This document shows, piece by piece, positions 11,520-23,447 of a stretch of 64,000 nucleotides of DNA. Position numbers and translations under genes: made by a program. The stretch comes from Rhytidiadelphus loreus (Eukaryota; Streptophyta; Bryopsida; Hypnales; Hylocomiaceae), in assembly GCA_947034895.1 (NCBI GenBank), contig OX344763.1, positions 9,488,501 to 9,552,500 of the forward strand, read 5' to 3'. Position 1 is the stretch's first letter. Each line of letters begins with the position of its first letter. Under the pieces are notes generated by a model. It saw only the letters and a program-made list of their open reading frames with translations, was not told where the DNA came from and ran no database searches.

Positions 11520-11776
11520 GGGAGCTTAACACTAAAGATGAAAGTGGATACAAAGCTCGAAGTGAAGATGAACTTTCAAAAGTGGAGCGGTTGTGTTTAG
11601 ACACCTTGGATGACAATTCTACTGCCAAAACGTTGATTAAATTGGATTTTGCGACCTTATTCAAAGGGCTTAAAGATCAATTACAGACATGGCCATATTT
11701 CTTCCGTTCAAAGGAAGAATCTGGTATTGAAATGCAACAAGGATTTGTAACTCAATGGAGTAACTACTTGATTTCA
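11520..11776 (+). CDS. Exon-like ORF with splice-site signals, unknown product
   Basis: This open stretch has protein-like composition and begins GELNTKDESGYKARSEDELS. It includes LIKLDFATLFKGLKDQLQTW followed by PYFFRSKEESG. It is preceded by TTGGTTGTAACATAG (acceptor AG at 11518-11519) and followed by GTAAGT at 11777, a strong plant donor. The 86 codons contain no stop, unusual for the local base composition. I cannot name the family. No neighbouring exon is convincing: sequence at 12178-12470 reads as coding only with frameshifts. It may be one exon of a long-intron gene or a captured gene fragment. Confidence 0.4.
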
Positions 11777-12126
11777 GTAAGTTTCTACCACTCATTTCAA
11801 TAACTTCAAAATTGCAATATATTACATAAAGCCACAAATGTTGATGCTTTATTTCATGATTTAAATGATAAATGATGAAAAAAATAAGTGAAAATTAACT
11901 CCCTTTTTGTAAAAACAAACTTTGAACCAATGGAGAAATTGTTTTGCTCACATGGGTTATGTTTTAAACTTCTTGTACATCCATGAGGTTAACTTTAATT
12001 CCCCACCTTTTCATCACTTTTGATGTGAATGTATCCTAATGACAAGTATATTTTTGGAATACTATGTAAGATGATCAAATTTTTAATGCAAATGTATTCC
12101 AGGAGATTTTGATGGCATCTATATCA

Positions 12127-12177
12127 ATCCAACCACTTGTGACATCCAACCACTTGTGACATCCAACCACTTGTGAC
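12127..12177 (+). repeat. 17-bp tandem repeat, three exact units
   Basis: The unit ATCCAACCACTTGTGAC is repeated three times without mismatch. Confidence 0.95.
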
Positions 12178-13753
12178 AGTACCTAATATGGCCCAAGGGT
12201 GGAAGTTTAAACTTTATGGATTTATATGGATGATTTCCGTGATGAGCGACTTTTGGAGCATTACAATCACAGCCTTGTTTCTGGGATTCCTCCTTGGATG
12301 TCCAAATAGGATTGCATGGTATTGGATGTGCGAAATTGGTTGGTTGCGTAGCATTCCTTCTATATTAGTGCTTATAGATGCAAGCTTGACCTCAACTGCC
12401 ATTGCCTATACTTCCTGGATTCTTTATGGACACCAAGTGGGGATAGTTTGTGTGGTGGTGTTTTGTTGTTTTGTTGTCATATGTTTTAAGCTTGTATTCT
12501 TCTTTAGTTCTATAGGAGACAATGTTTTCGGTAAGAACATGTAATATAAGGTAACTACACCTAAAATCGTTTGAATAAGGATTTGAGTATGTTTCTTCTT
12601 ATTGATTTGCAATAGTTTTATTGGAGGTGTGCTGGAAGTCAAAAGTAACTCTAGATTCTCTTTTTATGTATTTTGGGACATAGTGTAATATATGTACCTC
12701 CAATTGACTCTAGTCTCTTATGAATAGATATAGTATAAGTTAATGTCATGACTCACTTATAATTTGTTAAGGTTGAAATGCAAGATTTGCTTTGCATGTA
12801 GCATGTATAGTAGTGTGTGCTAAAACTACTCTTGCTCTTAAAGTACACTCTAAAACAAAAATACATTTGGGATTTTCATTGTAGAAAAAATGATTAGGTT
12901 TCTAAAAGGCCCCCCCTCCCATTGAAGAGGCAAAAGGCTAATAAGAAAGGTGTATCCCTCCAAATCCTAGTGAGTAGTTGGTTCCCTGAGTTCAAGCAAT
13001 GAAAAGAGGATTTGGGTGAATGCATTTTGGGAGGTGGATGAATTTTCAGAATTCTTGGTTACATGGAATTTATGAAATCAATACAAACTCTAAATTTACA
13101 TTAGAATCCCTCATGAAACCACAAGGGAAATGCACTAAGGTAAAAACACCCAAAAACATTCATGTACCCATTCCTAACAAGTAAACTTCTATTGAATTGT
13201 GCAATTAAATTAAATTGCAATTATATTGTTTCCACACTTAATTGCAATTAGATGACTATTAATTATTTAGATTTCAATGGCCTAGGAAATTTCTACTTTA
13301 AAAACTTATAGTAATTATATGTTTATCCAAAAATAATTATTTTTTTAAATTCATGATTTTCAATAGCTAATACTATTAAAATATTTCTTTTGAAAAAAGG
13401 TTCTTTTAACTACGTTGAATTGTTTATATTGATAGTTTGGATATTTTCACCTAAGCAATGCTTTATGTAACAACTCAAGATGGAAATATTCTTATAGTAT
13501 CCAAATTCTGATTTCTAAAATTCATAAGTAATTATTAAGAGTCCAAAAAACATGAATCAAGGTAAACTACATGCTATTATATCTACTCACCTTTCAAAGA
13601 AAATTAGGAAAAAAATTATAGATAAAAAAAATTGAGGTATAGACTCTATGAAAATCCAGATCAATGTGATTCCAAGGGCACTTTGTGCACACTTTACATA
13701 AATACTAGAATAATATCTTGAGTAACCCACTTGGAAGTTCTCCAAATTAGTGA
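12178..13753. other. No gene recognised; faint coding-like stretch at 12178-12470
   Basis: The 12173-12544 ORF is rich in W, I and L in one frame. Another frame gives the more protein-like FRDERLLEHYNHSLVSGIPP before a stop, so it may be a frameshifted gene relic. Downstream to 13750 is AT-rich with nothing supported. Confidence 0.3.
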
Positions 13754-14043
13754 AATTACCCCTAATTAAAGCTCTTGTAAATCCAAAATGGTTTGGGGCT
13801 ATTTTGGTCACCTCAAGTGAAGTGGCAAAAATTGTTTTTTTGCATGCATGGATCTCACTCATGCAATGCCTTGAAGGCCTAAAATTATTAAATGTCATTG
13901 CAACACAAGTTAAAAATGAGATCCTATGGTTAGAAGTTCTTCAAAATGCATAAAATTTTATTTGCAACTCTATTTGTCCAAAGTGGTGTTTTTGTGCAAT
14001 TTTGAGAGTGTTTTCTTATTTTTGAGCCAAAGAACTATAGGGG
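13754..14043 (-). mobile_element. Partial copy of TTAA-family element P
   Basis: The words GAGATCCTATGGTTA and GAGCCAAAGAACTATAGGGG correspond to the P1 region at 7570-7685. The copy ends in TAGGGG followed by TTAA at 14044-14047. The opposite end is missing or too diverged to place. Confidence 0.5.
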
Positions 14044-14047
14044 TTAA

Positions 14048-15663
14048 AATGCAAGCTAAGTCATGATATGATCGTGGCCACAACAAAGTGAGAAGGGTAT
14101 GTTAATGGTCCGAGATGACCCTAAACTACCAGGTGATGGTGGTGAGGTATAGTAGAAGCACCCATACCTAATCACTTAAGCATCTGTAGAACAGATGATG
14201 AGCAGTTGGCTGCGTTTGAAATTTTTCCCATGTAGGGAGATAGAAAATATTGGGACTGCAAAATTTTCAAAACTGAAATTTCTGTAAATTTTAGAAGGCA
14301 AAAAGTGGTCCGAACCAGTACATAACATTTAGAATCTTGCAATTCCACTCATAGGGGAGGTTCCTTCCTATTCATGCATACAAATTTCAAAATAATAAAT
14401 GCTGTAATACATGGCATTTAGCAATTGGTCTTTTCCGCCTCGCATATTGTGCATGTCATTAAATCGAGACTCCCAAACATGATTCATAGAGAAGTTTGGC
14501 TTGGCTGGAAATAGGGGTACTCTACAAGTCAGGTACCCATCCCTGGTTGGAAATGGGTGCTCCTACTAAGGTAGAACTACCTATCACCCCCCTGATTTGC
14601 AATCTGACTATTTTGGGGTTAATTTCAAGAAGGGCACATATTTTCAGAGGTGTGTTTTTGTTTCACAAATCAAACCCAAGTGGAATTATAATTTTCCCAT
14701 TAAAATTGTAATTTCTGTGAATTTTTGAAGTGGTCAGTCCTGAAATTACAAAACCATTTATAGAGTGGGGTCAAAATTGTCCCATAAACAATCCATTACC
14801 GCCTAATCAAGTACTAGATATTCTCTATTAATGGAGTGACACGTAACCCTTGTTGTCATAAAAATCCCTGATTCTGTCATAGAATTCTCTGATTTTGTCA
14901 TAAAAGGAAGGGAATTGGAGGGGATTTTAGGCGGAATTGGGGCCAAAGTTGGTGACGGAATTGGGTTGGTCTACTTGATGGAATTGGACTGCAGAACGGT
15001 AATGGGTGTTTTGACCTTATACCCAAACTGAATGGCGTGGTTGTGGGTTCAATACATGGTGGCAAGAGCAGGTTCTTTACCTAGTGTGAAATTAGCCTCT
15101 CTTCCTGATGGAAAACCTTGCAATGTGTTTCTTTAACACACTTGTGTCAAAAAAAGAAAAAGAAAAAGGTATGTTAATATTCTATCAGAATGGTCAAATT
15201 ACATCCAAACCAGGAATGCCGTGGTGAAAATTTTCTCTCCAATGAATCATGCTGTCCATGATTACGAAAATCATTTCCTGTGTAAAAATTAAAAATAATA
15301 ATAACACAACTATATCGAGAGCAGGTGGATGCTAATACTCCCACAACTGAATACAGTCCTCACATGGTGCAGTATGTAGCTTCATTTCAGCCTTTTTTAG
15401 CCTCTTGGAGGTAGCTTTAAATTGAACAAAATGCCAACATTTTGTTAAGTTTTATTATTAATTTTTTGAATTGTAACTGTACAAATTCAAACTAGTCATG
15501 TTAAAGATCACATAGGAAAAGAAAACACAACAATACATCTTATGGATTGAAAGATTATAATGTTTGATCATGAGGGTATTAAAAATGTGAAAGTGATTTG
15601 AAGTCTTTCAATCCTCTTTTCACATGTCAAACCAAAAAAATTGGTCACCAAAAAAATATGAAG
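14048..15663. other. No gene recognised
   Basis: AT-rich DNA with short dispersed-repeat words. AAGGTAGAACTACCTATCACC near 14570 is shared with 3958. A lone TTTTGGGG-TTAA near 14612-14621 resembles the end of a TTAA element without a partner. Confidence 0.35.
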
Positions 15664-15667
15664 TTAA

Positions 15668-16636
15668 CCCCAAAGTGACATTCAATTTTTGGGGTTCAAA
15701 AACATCATTGCTTTGAAGCCTTATGGATCTAAATGTCTTCAAGTTATACAAATCTCAACCGTACAATCTTGTAGTGTACATGTTGTAGATGACATGTACA
15801 AAATTTGAAGTCATTTGGCCACATAGATTGCAAGATCATAATGTTTTAGTGTTGAAAATGGATGCTGAAATTTTCCCAAAAACACATTTGGAGGTGAAAT
15901 TTGATTTCTAAACCTACTCAAATGAAAAAACTTTACACTACAAAAAGATTCAAAACTAGTATACAAACACATTGGTGGGAAAAAAATTCATTCAATTGAA
16001 TCATTGTGTCTACAAAACGGCTTTGAAATGTCAAAAATCAACAAGAAAAATTGCAAAAAACACATCTAAAGGTGAACCTCCTTCTACTAGAATGCTTCTC
16101 AGTCACTCATTAATTCTTGGATTAACATGAAATTTTAGCCACAAAAACTAGACTAGTATGAGCAACTTTTCCAAAAAGAATTATTGAAAATGGACTCTGT
16201 ATGAAGAAGAAACAAGCCACCAAAGTTCACTACACTCCAAAAATGGCAGGATTTTGAACTTCGAATTGCTCCCAACCACTCAAAACAATTTGGATTGACA
16301 TGAAAACTTTACCACAATAAGTATAATTCAAGGGGAACAAAACCCAACAAATTTTATTGAAAATGAGAAATGGATGAAGGAGATACAAGACCCCGAAGTT
16401 GCAGCCCTAAAATGCAGTTTGGTGAACTCAAATTGAAGTTGTGAACTTCGATTGGCTTCCAAAAAATCAATACATCTTGGATTGATCTCAAAACTTTACC
16501 ATACAAACTAGAAGGGAGAACACAACTTTCCCAACAAGTCTTATTGAATTTGGATCTTGAATGCAAAATTTACAGCACTTTGAACTGGACTTGAAACTCT
16601 GTGAGGACACTTTCTGTCCTCTTTGTCACTTTGGGG
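15668..16636. mobile_element. TTAA-flanked element, second subfamily (P2, 969 bp)
   Basis: TTAA lies at 15664-15667 and 16637-16640. The inverted ends are CCCCAAAGTGACA on the left and TGTCACTTTGGGG on the right, a perfect 13-bp terminal repeat. The interior is AT-rich and non-coding. The TIR differs from the P family but keeps the CCCC start and the TTAA flanks, as related non-autonomous piggyBac-type elements would. Confidence 0.7.
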
Positions 16637-16937
16637 TTAAAGGGCATAACATTCATAACTCCAATCAATTTATGGCTTTTCAAAATCTACTCTACAAATT
16701 CTTTAAATGAATTTCTAATGTGTGTTTTTCTACAAGTTTTGGTGTATTTGAAACTCATTTCCAAGAGCCCTCAACACTAGAAAATCAAGATTTGCAATGG
16801 ACACCCTAGCACACAATCTTCAATAGAAAAATTATAACCAATTATGTTCAAAATTGGATTTTTCATCCTAAAATTACACTTCAAAAATAAATTTAAAAAA
16901 ATACAACGACTAAAAATAGCAACTTGATAAGGTTTAA

Positions 16938-17870
16938 CCCCTAAACGTTAGAGACTATATTTTCACCAAAACTGCTCCAAAATTGTCATTTCTAGGACAA
17001 GTATCAAATTTTAGGAAAAAAATAAAGTTTTAGAAACATGTAACCATAGGATCTTGTAGTACACTGGTTTGAAAATGTGTGGAAAAAGTTTCAGAATTTT
17101 CCACTATGTAGATTGCAAGATATTAACGTTTGAAGAGACAAAAATCTTTTTTTGGGCCTTGTGAAAATACGGGCAGGTGCACTTCACAAGGTCACATTTG
17201 TATGAAAAAATGCCCAAAATGGTTGTTACTCTTTGGATTCCTTCTTCAAGTCAAGTTGGCTACATGCTTGAAAATTTTCAGATCATTTGAAATTGTACAA
17301 CATATAGGAAAGAAATAGTAAGTAGAAAGAAGTATATAATGTTTAAAAATACTAAATTGTTAACAATTTATTTTTGGAATTGAAAAATGTCAATCCCAAT
17401 GGTTGTAATGTTGCAATAAACAAAATGTTCCTATTTTTTTTTTTTTTTTCTAAAAATATTTAAAATTGAGTTAAATAAAGGACTTCAAAGTTTGTTTTAG
17501 AGTAGAGATTCCATGACTATCTACAAACTAAATCAAACTATAACTTTCATCTCATTGATCAAAATGGGATTATTCAAAGCTTACCACAGATATAAAAATT
17601 TAGAGAATCAATTTCAAATTTTTATTTTCTTAAAAAGTGATTTTCAAAGAAGTTTTTTTTCTACTCAGGCTGCCCGTCAAACACTGAAAATTACATATTA
17701 TGCAATAACTTTTGAACCATGTGGTCAAAAATTATGAAATTTGTTGGGCCTTAAAGCTACTCCTTCGGCACATATTTTGTGGAAATTTCAAAGAAAAAAA
17801 AAAATTTCATTCGTAGTGAGCTGCCCAAAATCGCTATGTTGTCAAAAAACGCATTTTGGTCCTTTAGAGG
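16938..17870 (+). mobile_element. TTAA-family element P, copy P3 (complete, 933 bp)
   Basis: It has TTAA at 16934-16937 on the left and TTGA at 17871-17874 on the right, one change from TTAA. The ends are CCCCTAAACG and CCTTTAGAGG. The interior aligns along its full length with P7 (46638-53272 minus copia) and, inverted, with P1. It serves as an uninterrupted reference for the sites where M1 and copia went in. It is non-coding. Confidence 0.65.
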
Positions 17871-17874
17871 TTGA

Positions 17875-18663
17875 ACTTCAAAATATTGTTGACACCACAA
17901 TTCAGTGCCTTGAGCATGATTGTAGGGGGTAATGCATAGGTCCCTAATATGGATCTATTTAATAACACAAATTTATCTACAATGGTATTTGCCATGGATT
18001 AGAGGAATTGATTATTAGAAGCCTATGATTCTGATCTGAGGAATTATCCAACCTTGTTATTTTTATAAAATGTGTACCAAAAGAAATCTTTCATACCATG
18101 CCAACCACAAGAAGGTTGAGAAGGACGCCCTACAAATATAAGTTCAAAGAATGATAGGGAATCCTTTCTGGTGGATGACCTTTAGACCTTAAATGGTAAA
18201 AATGATAGTGATAAGTACACATTCGAAATCTACATTGAAAAGTGAAATTAGATTGTCCTTTACTAATTTCTCAATATTCTACACTATATAAATATATACT
18301 TTACTTTAGTCGGATGCAATAATGAGAAAACCATGTGTGTTGCATGGATTGCTGCAGTAGTTCATGACCCAAGTTTAGAGTATCACATGTGCCTCCATCT
18401 AGACAAGTAGTGAGTCATGAGGTAACTTCTCTAGGTATGGCAACATAATTGTTAAGGCAACCGAATTTTAGTATTTAGTATAGTGAATTCAACGACGTAA
18501 TAAAGATGATGAATCAATGCTTATCTACAGTTCTAGAATTCAAAACTTATACATCCAATATCCAAGTAATACATACAATAGTTTGGTGCATTGGAATTCT
18601 TTATGAAAATTGGGACATGGACTTCATTAAAAAAATCATCTAAATGAAAGAAACTTGAGTTCC
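17875..18663. other. No gene recognised
   Basis: Moderately AT-rich, low-copy-looking DNA between P3 and the DEG7-like pseudogene, without an ORF of interest. Confidence 0.35.
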
Positions 18664-19520
18664 CTACTTTAGTGTACCTTGATGATGTTGTGGGATCAAG
18701 ACAAAGCTCCTACGTTGGCCAGTAATGAAGATTTTGCTTGACTGTCTTGGCTGCCCGTTCAAGTCCACAATCTTAATATGCACAAATATCCCATACTCCA
18801 ATTCTTGGGTCACGTCCACAAAATCTTGTAGATTCAGAGTGGGCTTCCCATTGACCTCCACAATCCAGTGGAGGGCATACAAGGTATAAATATACATAAG
18901 GTTTCTTTAATACTACCAAGCCATACACACTCCATGCCCTTGCTAATGCAAAAAACTTAGTGTCTGAATTGCAAAATGGGGCTTTTGCAAGACACATCTC
19001 GCCCAATTCACCATTCAAGTGGTTCCAAAGCCATCATGGTCATCAATGCCGACCTCAATGTTGATTTCTCACCCTTATCAAAGCAATGCCAAATCCAAAG
19101 TTTTAGGTGCCAAATTTTTTAGATCTTCAGAACAATGTGTCATAGTGGCTTCACAAGCAATCTCCACATCGCAGAAGCACGTCGCGAGTTGCCCACTAAT
19201 AGCCAAAAGCATGTTCCCTTGGTCCAACACACCATGAGTCCATGACCCTACCAAGCACCCCGTCACACTCAATACGCATCAATGGCATGGATCTTTTCAA
19301 GTCATTAATGAACAAGGACGGATTACCAGAGAGCCCATTTACAATGACATCCAAAACCTTACAAATGGCATGAATTGGAATCCCCACACAAATTGGTGGG
19401 GACTTTAGGTGAGTTATCTCCATACTTCACTTGTGTGGAGAAGCTAGCCCACAAACCTTGAATTGTCTTCCATTTCTCAATCAATGAGCACTTGCAAGTC
19501 TGCCATAAGTTAGCTACTAC
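18664..19520 (-). pseudogene. DEG7: DEG7-like serine protease pseudogene, C-terminal part
   Basis: Fragments in several minus-strand frames follow the order of the C-terminal half of plant DEG7 (DegP/HtrA family, PDZ-containing, chloroplast stroma). They are IQGLWASFSTQVKYG (near 19440), GIPIHAICKVLDVIVNG (near 19370), FINDLKRSMPLMRI (near 19300), VTGCLVGSW...QGNMLLAI (near 19230), and the terminal PDZ-like LYALHWIVEVNGKPTLNLQD with VDLNGQPRQ (18730-18880). At least two frameshifts are needed. About 40 residues seem to be missing between PLMRI and VTGCL. No intron is evident although plant DEG7 genes are intron-rich, so it may be a retropseudogene. The family match is from memory. Confidence 0.7.
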
Positions 19521-19728
19521 AAATGCCAAAGCAAGGGGATAGAGGAAGCAGGAATGTACTGTACAATGAAGTCGCGAGAAGGTGGATAAGGTGTTGACAA
19601 GGGATGAAGCGTGGATGTAGTGAGAGTGCTCCGTAAGAACTGAAGTGGAAACGCCTACGACTTCACTCTTTGATAAACTTTTCACGTTTTGTATGAAATT
19701 GAAACGGTGGAGCTGCTCTAACACGCCT

Positions 19729-19800
19729 TAGCTGCAGATCCGAAGTTTACGGGCGCCTTCCCTATCGTCTTTGCGCCACTAGACTATTCAACTGATTAAA
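19729..19800 (+). repeat. Segment shared in inverted orientation with 31868-31935
   Basis: The core ATCCGAAGTTTACGGGCGCC at 19738-19757 reappears as its complement, with one mismatch, near 31895-31914. Weaker similarity extends on both sides for roughly 70 bp. It is too GC-rich to be chance, but its nature is unknown. It may be the end of a repeat or of a duplicated gene fragment. Confidence 0.55.
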
Positions 19801-20243
19801 ACACTGCAAGAATCAGCATAAGCTACTCATGCTTGGCCTTGATGGTGCAGGCATGTTGATCTTGATCCAGTCTGTTTTTCTCTTTGAAATATTGGTAGTG
19901 ACCGTTGTGGGATTGCTTTTATGTGTGAAGATTTTTACAATTAATTGCAATTGTTTTAGGGATACTAGCTATACATTGTAATCGAGCTTTTGTTTCAATG
20001 TGATTGAGTGTCCATTTCTAGGGTTACAGGCAAGACCACTTTGCTTCGTAAAATGTAGGTGTAACTAAAGTTCTTGGCACCGTCTAAAAAATTGTCAATT
20101 TTGAGAAATTCTCCCAATTTCACAAATTTGGCAAACTAAGTGTGATTTTCCTCTTTGCATGCGTGTTAGCATTAGGTAGAAAGCTAGAAGAGAGCTTGAC
20201 GGTCATGCATATTCTTAGCACATTAGCTCGTAATGTATCAACT

Positions 20244-20503
20244 TCAAGTAGAGGGCCTTCACTTAAAGGCCATGGACTCTTTACTATCTACTGGTTTGGT
20301 CAAACACTAGAGAAATTCTGGGGTCTCTAGAGGGCTACCTTGTGGTGATAGACCAAGTTATTTCAAGCCAGCGTCAAGTAGAGGGCCTTCACTCAAAGGC
20401 CACGGGCTCTCTACTATCTAATAGTTTGGTCAAACATTAGAGAAATTTTGGAGTCTTTAGAAGGTTGCCTCATAATAACAGACCAAGATATTTCAAGCTT
20501 GGT
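20244..20503 (+). repeat. 130-bp tandem duplication
   Basis: TCAAGTAGAGGGCCTTCACT starts at 20244 and again at 20374. The two 130-bp units differ at scattered positions, for example AGAAATTCTGGGGTCTCTAG against AGAAATTTTGGAGTCTTTAG. This is an old local duplication with no coding content. Confidence 0.85.
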
Positions 20504-21270
20504 CTGTCACCCCGAAAAGTGCCGCACCTTTGGTGTCAGCCAAGGTGAATATCTCAAAATCTGTCAGTTTTTGCGATTTTTTTTATTTTAGCCTGAAAAA
20601 AATTTATTTTTTATTTTTAGTCAATTTTTTATTCATTAATTTTGATTTCTGCGTTGCTACCACTGCAGATTCAGGCAGGCAGAAATAGGAAGAAAACGAT
20701 TTTTTTGCAAAAACAAAACAAATTTCAGGGTCCCTTAAGGATTGTGGAGTAGTCCTCTTGAGACCCCGAATTTTCTCTAATGCTTGTTCCTCGACTTTTC
20801 TACTTGTTAAAATCTCTGTAAATTTGAAGCATTCAAGCAACAAAGTAGCTTACTCTTTCCAATGGAGGAGAGCAACAAGCACTCACGACTTCTAAGTTCA
20901 GGCAATTTGTGATTATTTTTTATTTTTTATTAGGCTAAATAGATTATAGTGGCCAGCAACAACAGATCGATCCTTCGCCTGGTACCACATGAAAACAATC
21001 AAAACAAATCTCTAAAATTCTTCTCGCAAATGAAAAGTAAGTACACACAACACACACAAGCTAGTTCAGGATCTAATTTTGGTAAGTATCATGAGGGCTC
21101 GATAAACCATGGAGACAAAGAATCGCAATCTCCAACAATCGCAACAAACTCCTCAAGTGGTAGCCTCATAGCCCAACAGTTGATATTTTAATCAAAACTT
21201 GGATTGAAATTGGTAAAAATAATACACCCACCTAAAAGAATTTTTAAGAATTTTTAAGAACTTTAAAAAC

Positions 21271-21444
21271 TCTTTTTGATTTTTAACTAATTTAATCAAA
21301 CTTATAATTAGTGAATTTTTTTAATGCAAATAACTTATTTTCCTTAATACAAATAACTCTTTTTGATTTTTAACTAATTTAATCAAACTTATAATTAGTG
21401 AATTTTTTTAATGCAAATAACTTATTTTCCTTAATACAAATAAC
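21271..21444 (+). repeat. 87-bp tandem duplication, exact
   Basis: Units 21271-21357 and 21358-21444 are identical by eye, and a diverged partial third unit follows. The lack of differences points to a recent slippage or unequal exchange event. Confidence 0.9.
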
Positions 21445-22638
21445 TCTTTTTTATTTTTTAACTAATTTAGTGGAATGAGAACTCTTCTTAGAATTTTTAG
21501 TGGAAGAATTTCACAAAATTTTAATTTTTTCTAAGTGACATATAATTGACTAAAACATGACTTAAAATTTTTTACTTTTCTTACAATTAACTCAAAAAAT
21601 CTCCTAGAAATGTGGAAAAGCTGAATGATATAACAAATGTTTACTTATTAGATTTTATGACTACCTCTCAATTGTTGTTTATGACATGTGAAAATATAGT
21701 CATACTTTAGTTACTCATATTAATATGAAGTCATATTCTTAAAATTTCACAAATTCTTACCTTAAAATTATAAATTCTACTTACTAAAAGATCTTGAAAA
21801 AAAAACTATACTTTAATTTATATCATTAAAACAATGCAATAAATTCCACACCATTTTGTGAAAGTTCACTTTCTACAATATATATTTTGTACAAATATAT
21901 AGCTTTATGCACAAAGGTATGGAGTACAAGGGCATTGTTTTGTAGCATTTTCCATGTGTCAATATTATATTTTTAGCAAAATCAAAGATATTGTAATTCA
22001 ATTTTTTTAATTTAAAAAAATCCAAGAGTTTCACAAAGTAGGCCAAACACCACAAAATTGGCATGAATACAAAACTTTTTGCACGTAGGAGTATAAAGGC
22101 TTTCATTGTTTCATGGCATTTTGACATGCGACGTGAAAGTTCAAGTTTTTCCAAAATTAAAAATAATGTATTTCAATTATCAACCTCATAAATATTTCAA
22201 AATTCAATAACTTTCACATTGTTTGTGGAAATGTCAAGAAAAAAAGTCCATTCACCCCTCCTTACAAAAACTTTCCAACCTACTTAGAACACACCCAGGC
22301 ACTTCACTCCCAAGCACTTCATGGTTTCTTAAAGGTTAGCTAAATAAAATAAACAACCTAATTTCAGGTATAAAACTAGTGAGCCCTGTATCGTTCCTAC
22401 AATATAATCAAAAGTAATTAAAATTAATTTAATTTCAGATTTCAATTTTGTAAATCTATAACTTTTAAATGAGATCACAAAACGGAGCCTTTGAACTCTT
22501 TGTGCACAAAACTTTTTATTTGTGCCAATTTCGTGGCAGTTGGACTTATCTTGTAAAAATTATTCATTTTCTTAAATTAGAAAATTGAATAGAATTATCT
22601 TTTATTTTGGAATAACTATATATTTCTCATGTCATGTT
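21445..22638. other. No gene; diverged dispersed repeat words
   Basis: AT-rich DNA. The passage near 22030-22100 (GGCCAAACACCACAAAATTG) resembles 26600-26650 (GGTCCAAACACCAAGAAATTG), which suggests another old repeat family between 21.8-22.6 kb and 26.4-26.8 kb. Confidence 0.35.
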
Positions 22639-22642
22639 TTAA

Positions 22643-23443
22643 CCCCTAACTGCCTCATCAACGATATATGGTCAATCTGAAATTTCAAGCTCATTTTGAA
22701 GTGGGCAGTTAAATTCGTTTGCCCGTTTAAAAATAAATTGGGGCAGTTTTTAGGGTTAACTATTCAAAACTTTCATTTTTCACTGAAAAAGGTACATATT
22801 TGAGTGTTGAGAGGTCTCCAAAGCCATTTATGTCCATTAGTGGAAGAGTAAAGCTTGCTAATTTTACTTCATTTTTCAACTTTGAGCAATTTCACTTGAT
22901 TTGAGATCTAAAAACCTCCACTTATTCATTTGCTTTGAAAATGGTCCCAATCGAAAGAGTAAAGTGTTTTCATGATTTTCACCATTGAAAATTTAAACAA
23001 GCAAGTGTTGATTTGGAGTTATTTGTGAATTATACTTATTAAAAAAATTGCATCTCAGCAATTGCAAGGTGGATTGTGTAATGAGTTTAATAGCTTTTCA
23101 AGTGATATTAAGTTTTTTGAAAGGGTATTTTAGTGTGCTAACACAATTTGTAGTTGTTCATGTCACTTCTAATCCCAAAAAGCTTTTATGTGCAAATTTC
23201 TGAAACATTGTGGAGAGGGACCATATATTAAAAATAGAAAACATACATTTCTCTTATTATAATCTCACAACTCTTATAGAATTTTGCACTCAAAATTGGT
23301 GTACATACTAATAAGCAAGCTCTTTAAACATCCATATGGTTAGATTTTGAAAAAAAATCATTTTGTTTCAATGGAGATAACTATAAGCCCATGTTCTTTT
23401 TTCATGGGAAAAACACATTTGGAAAGGCTTAGGCACTTAGGGG
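22643..23443. mobile_element. TTAA-flanked element, third subfamily (P4, 801 bp)
   Basis: TTAA flanks it at 22639-22642 and 23444-23447. The left end is CCCCTAACTGCCT; the complement of the right end is CCCCTAAGTGCCT, 12 of 13 positions matching. The interior is AT-rich with no transposase motif. It supports a wider group of elements sharing TTAA flanks and CCCC-starting inverted ends. Confidence 0.7.
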
Positions 23444-23447
23444 TTAA

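Noticed and set aside
12173..12544. 123-codon ORF with membrane-like hydrophobic composition
   Set aside because: Hydrophobicity follows from T-rich sequence. A different frame looks more protein-like, so a membrane protein is not supported.
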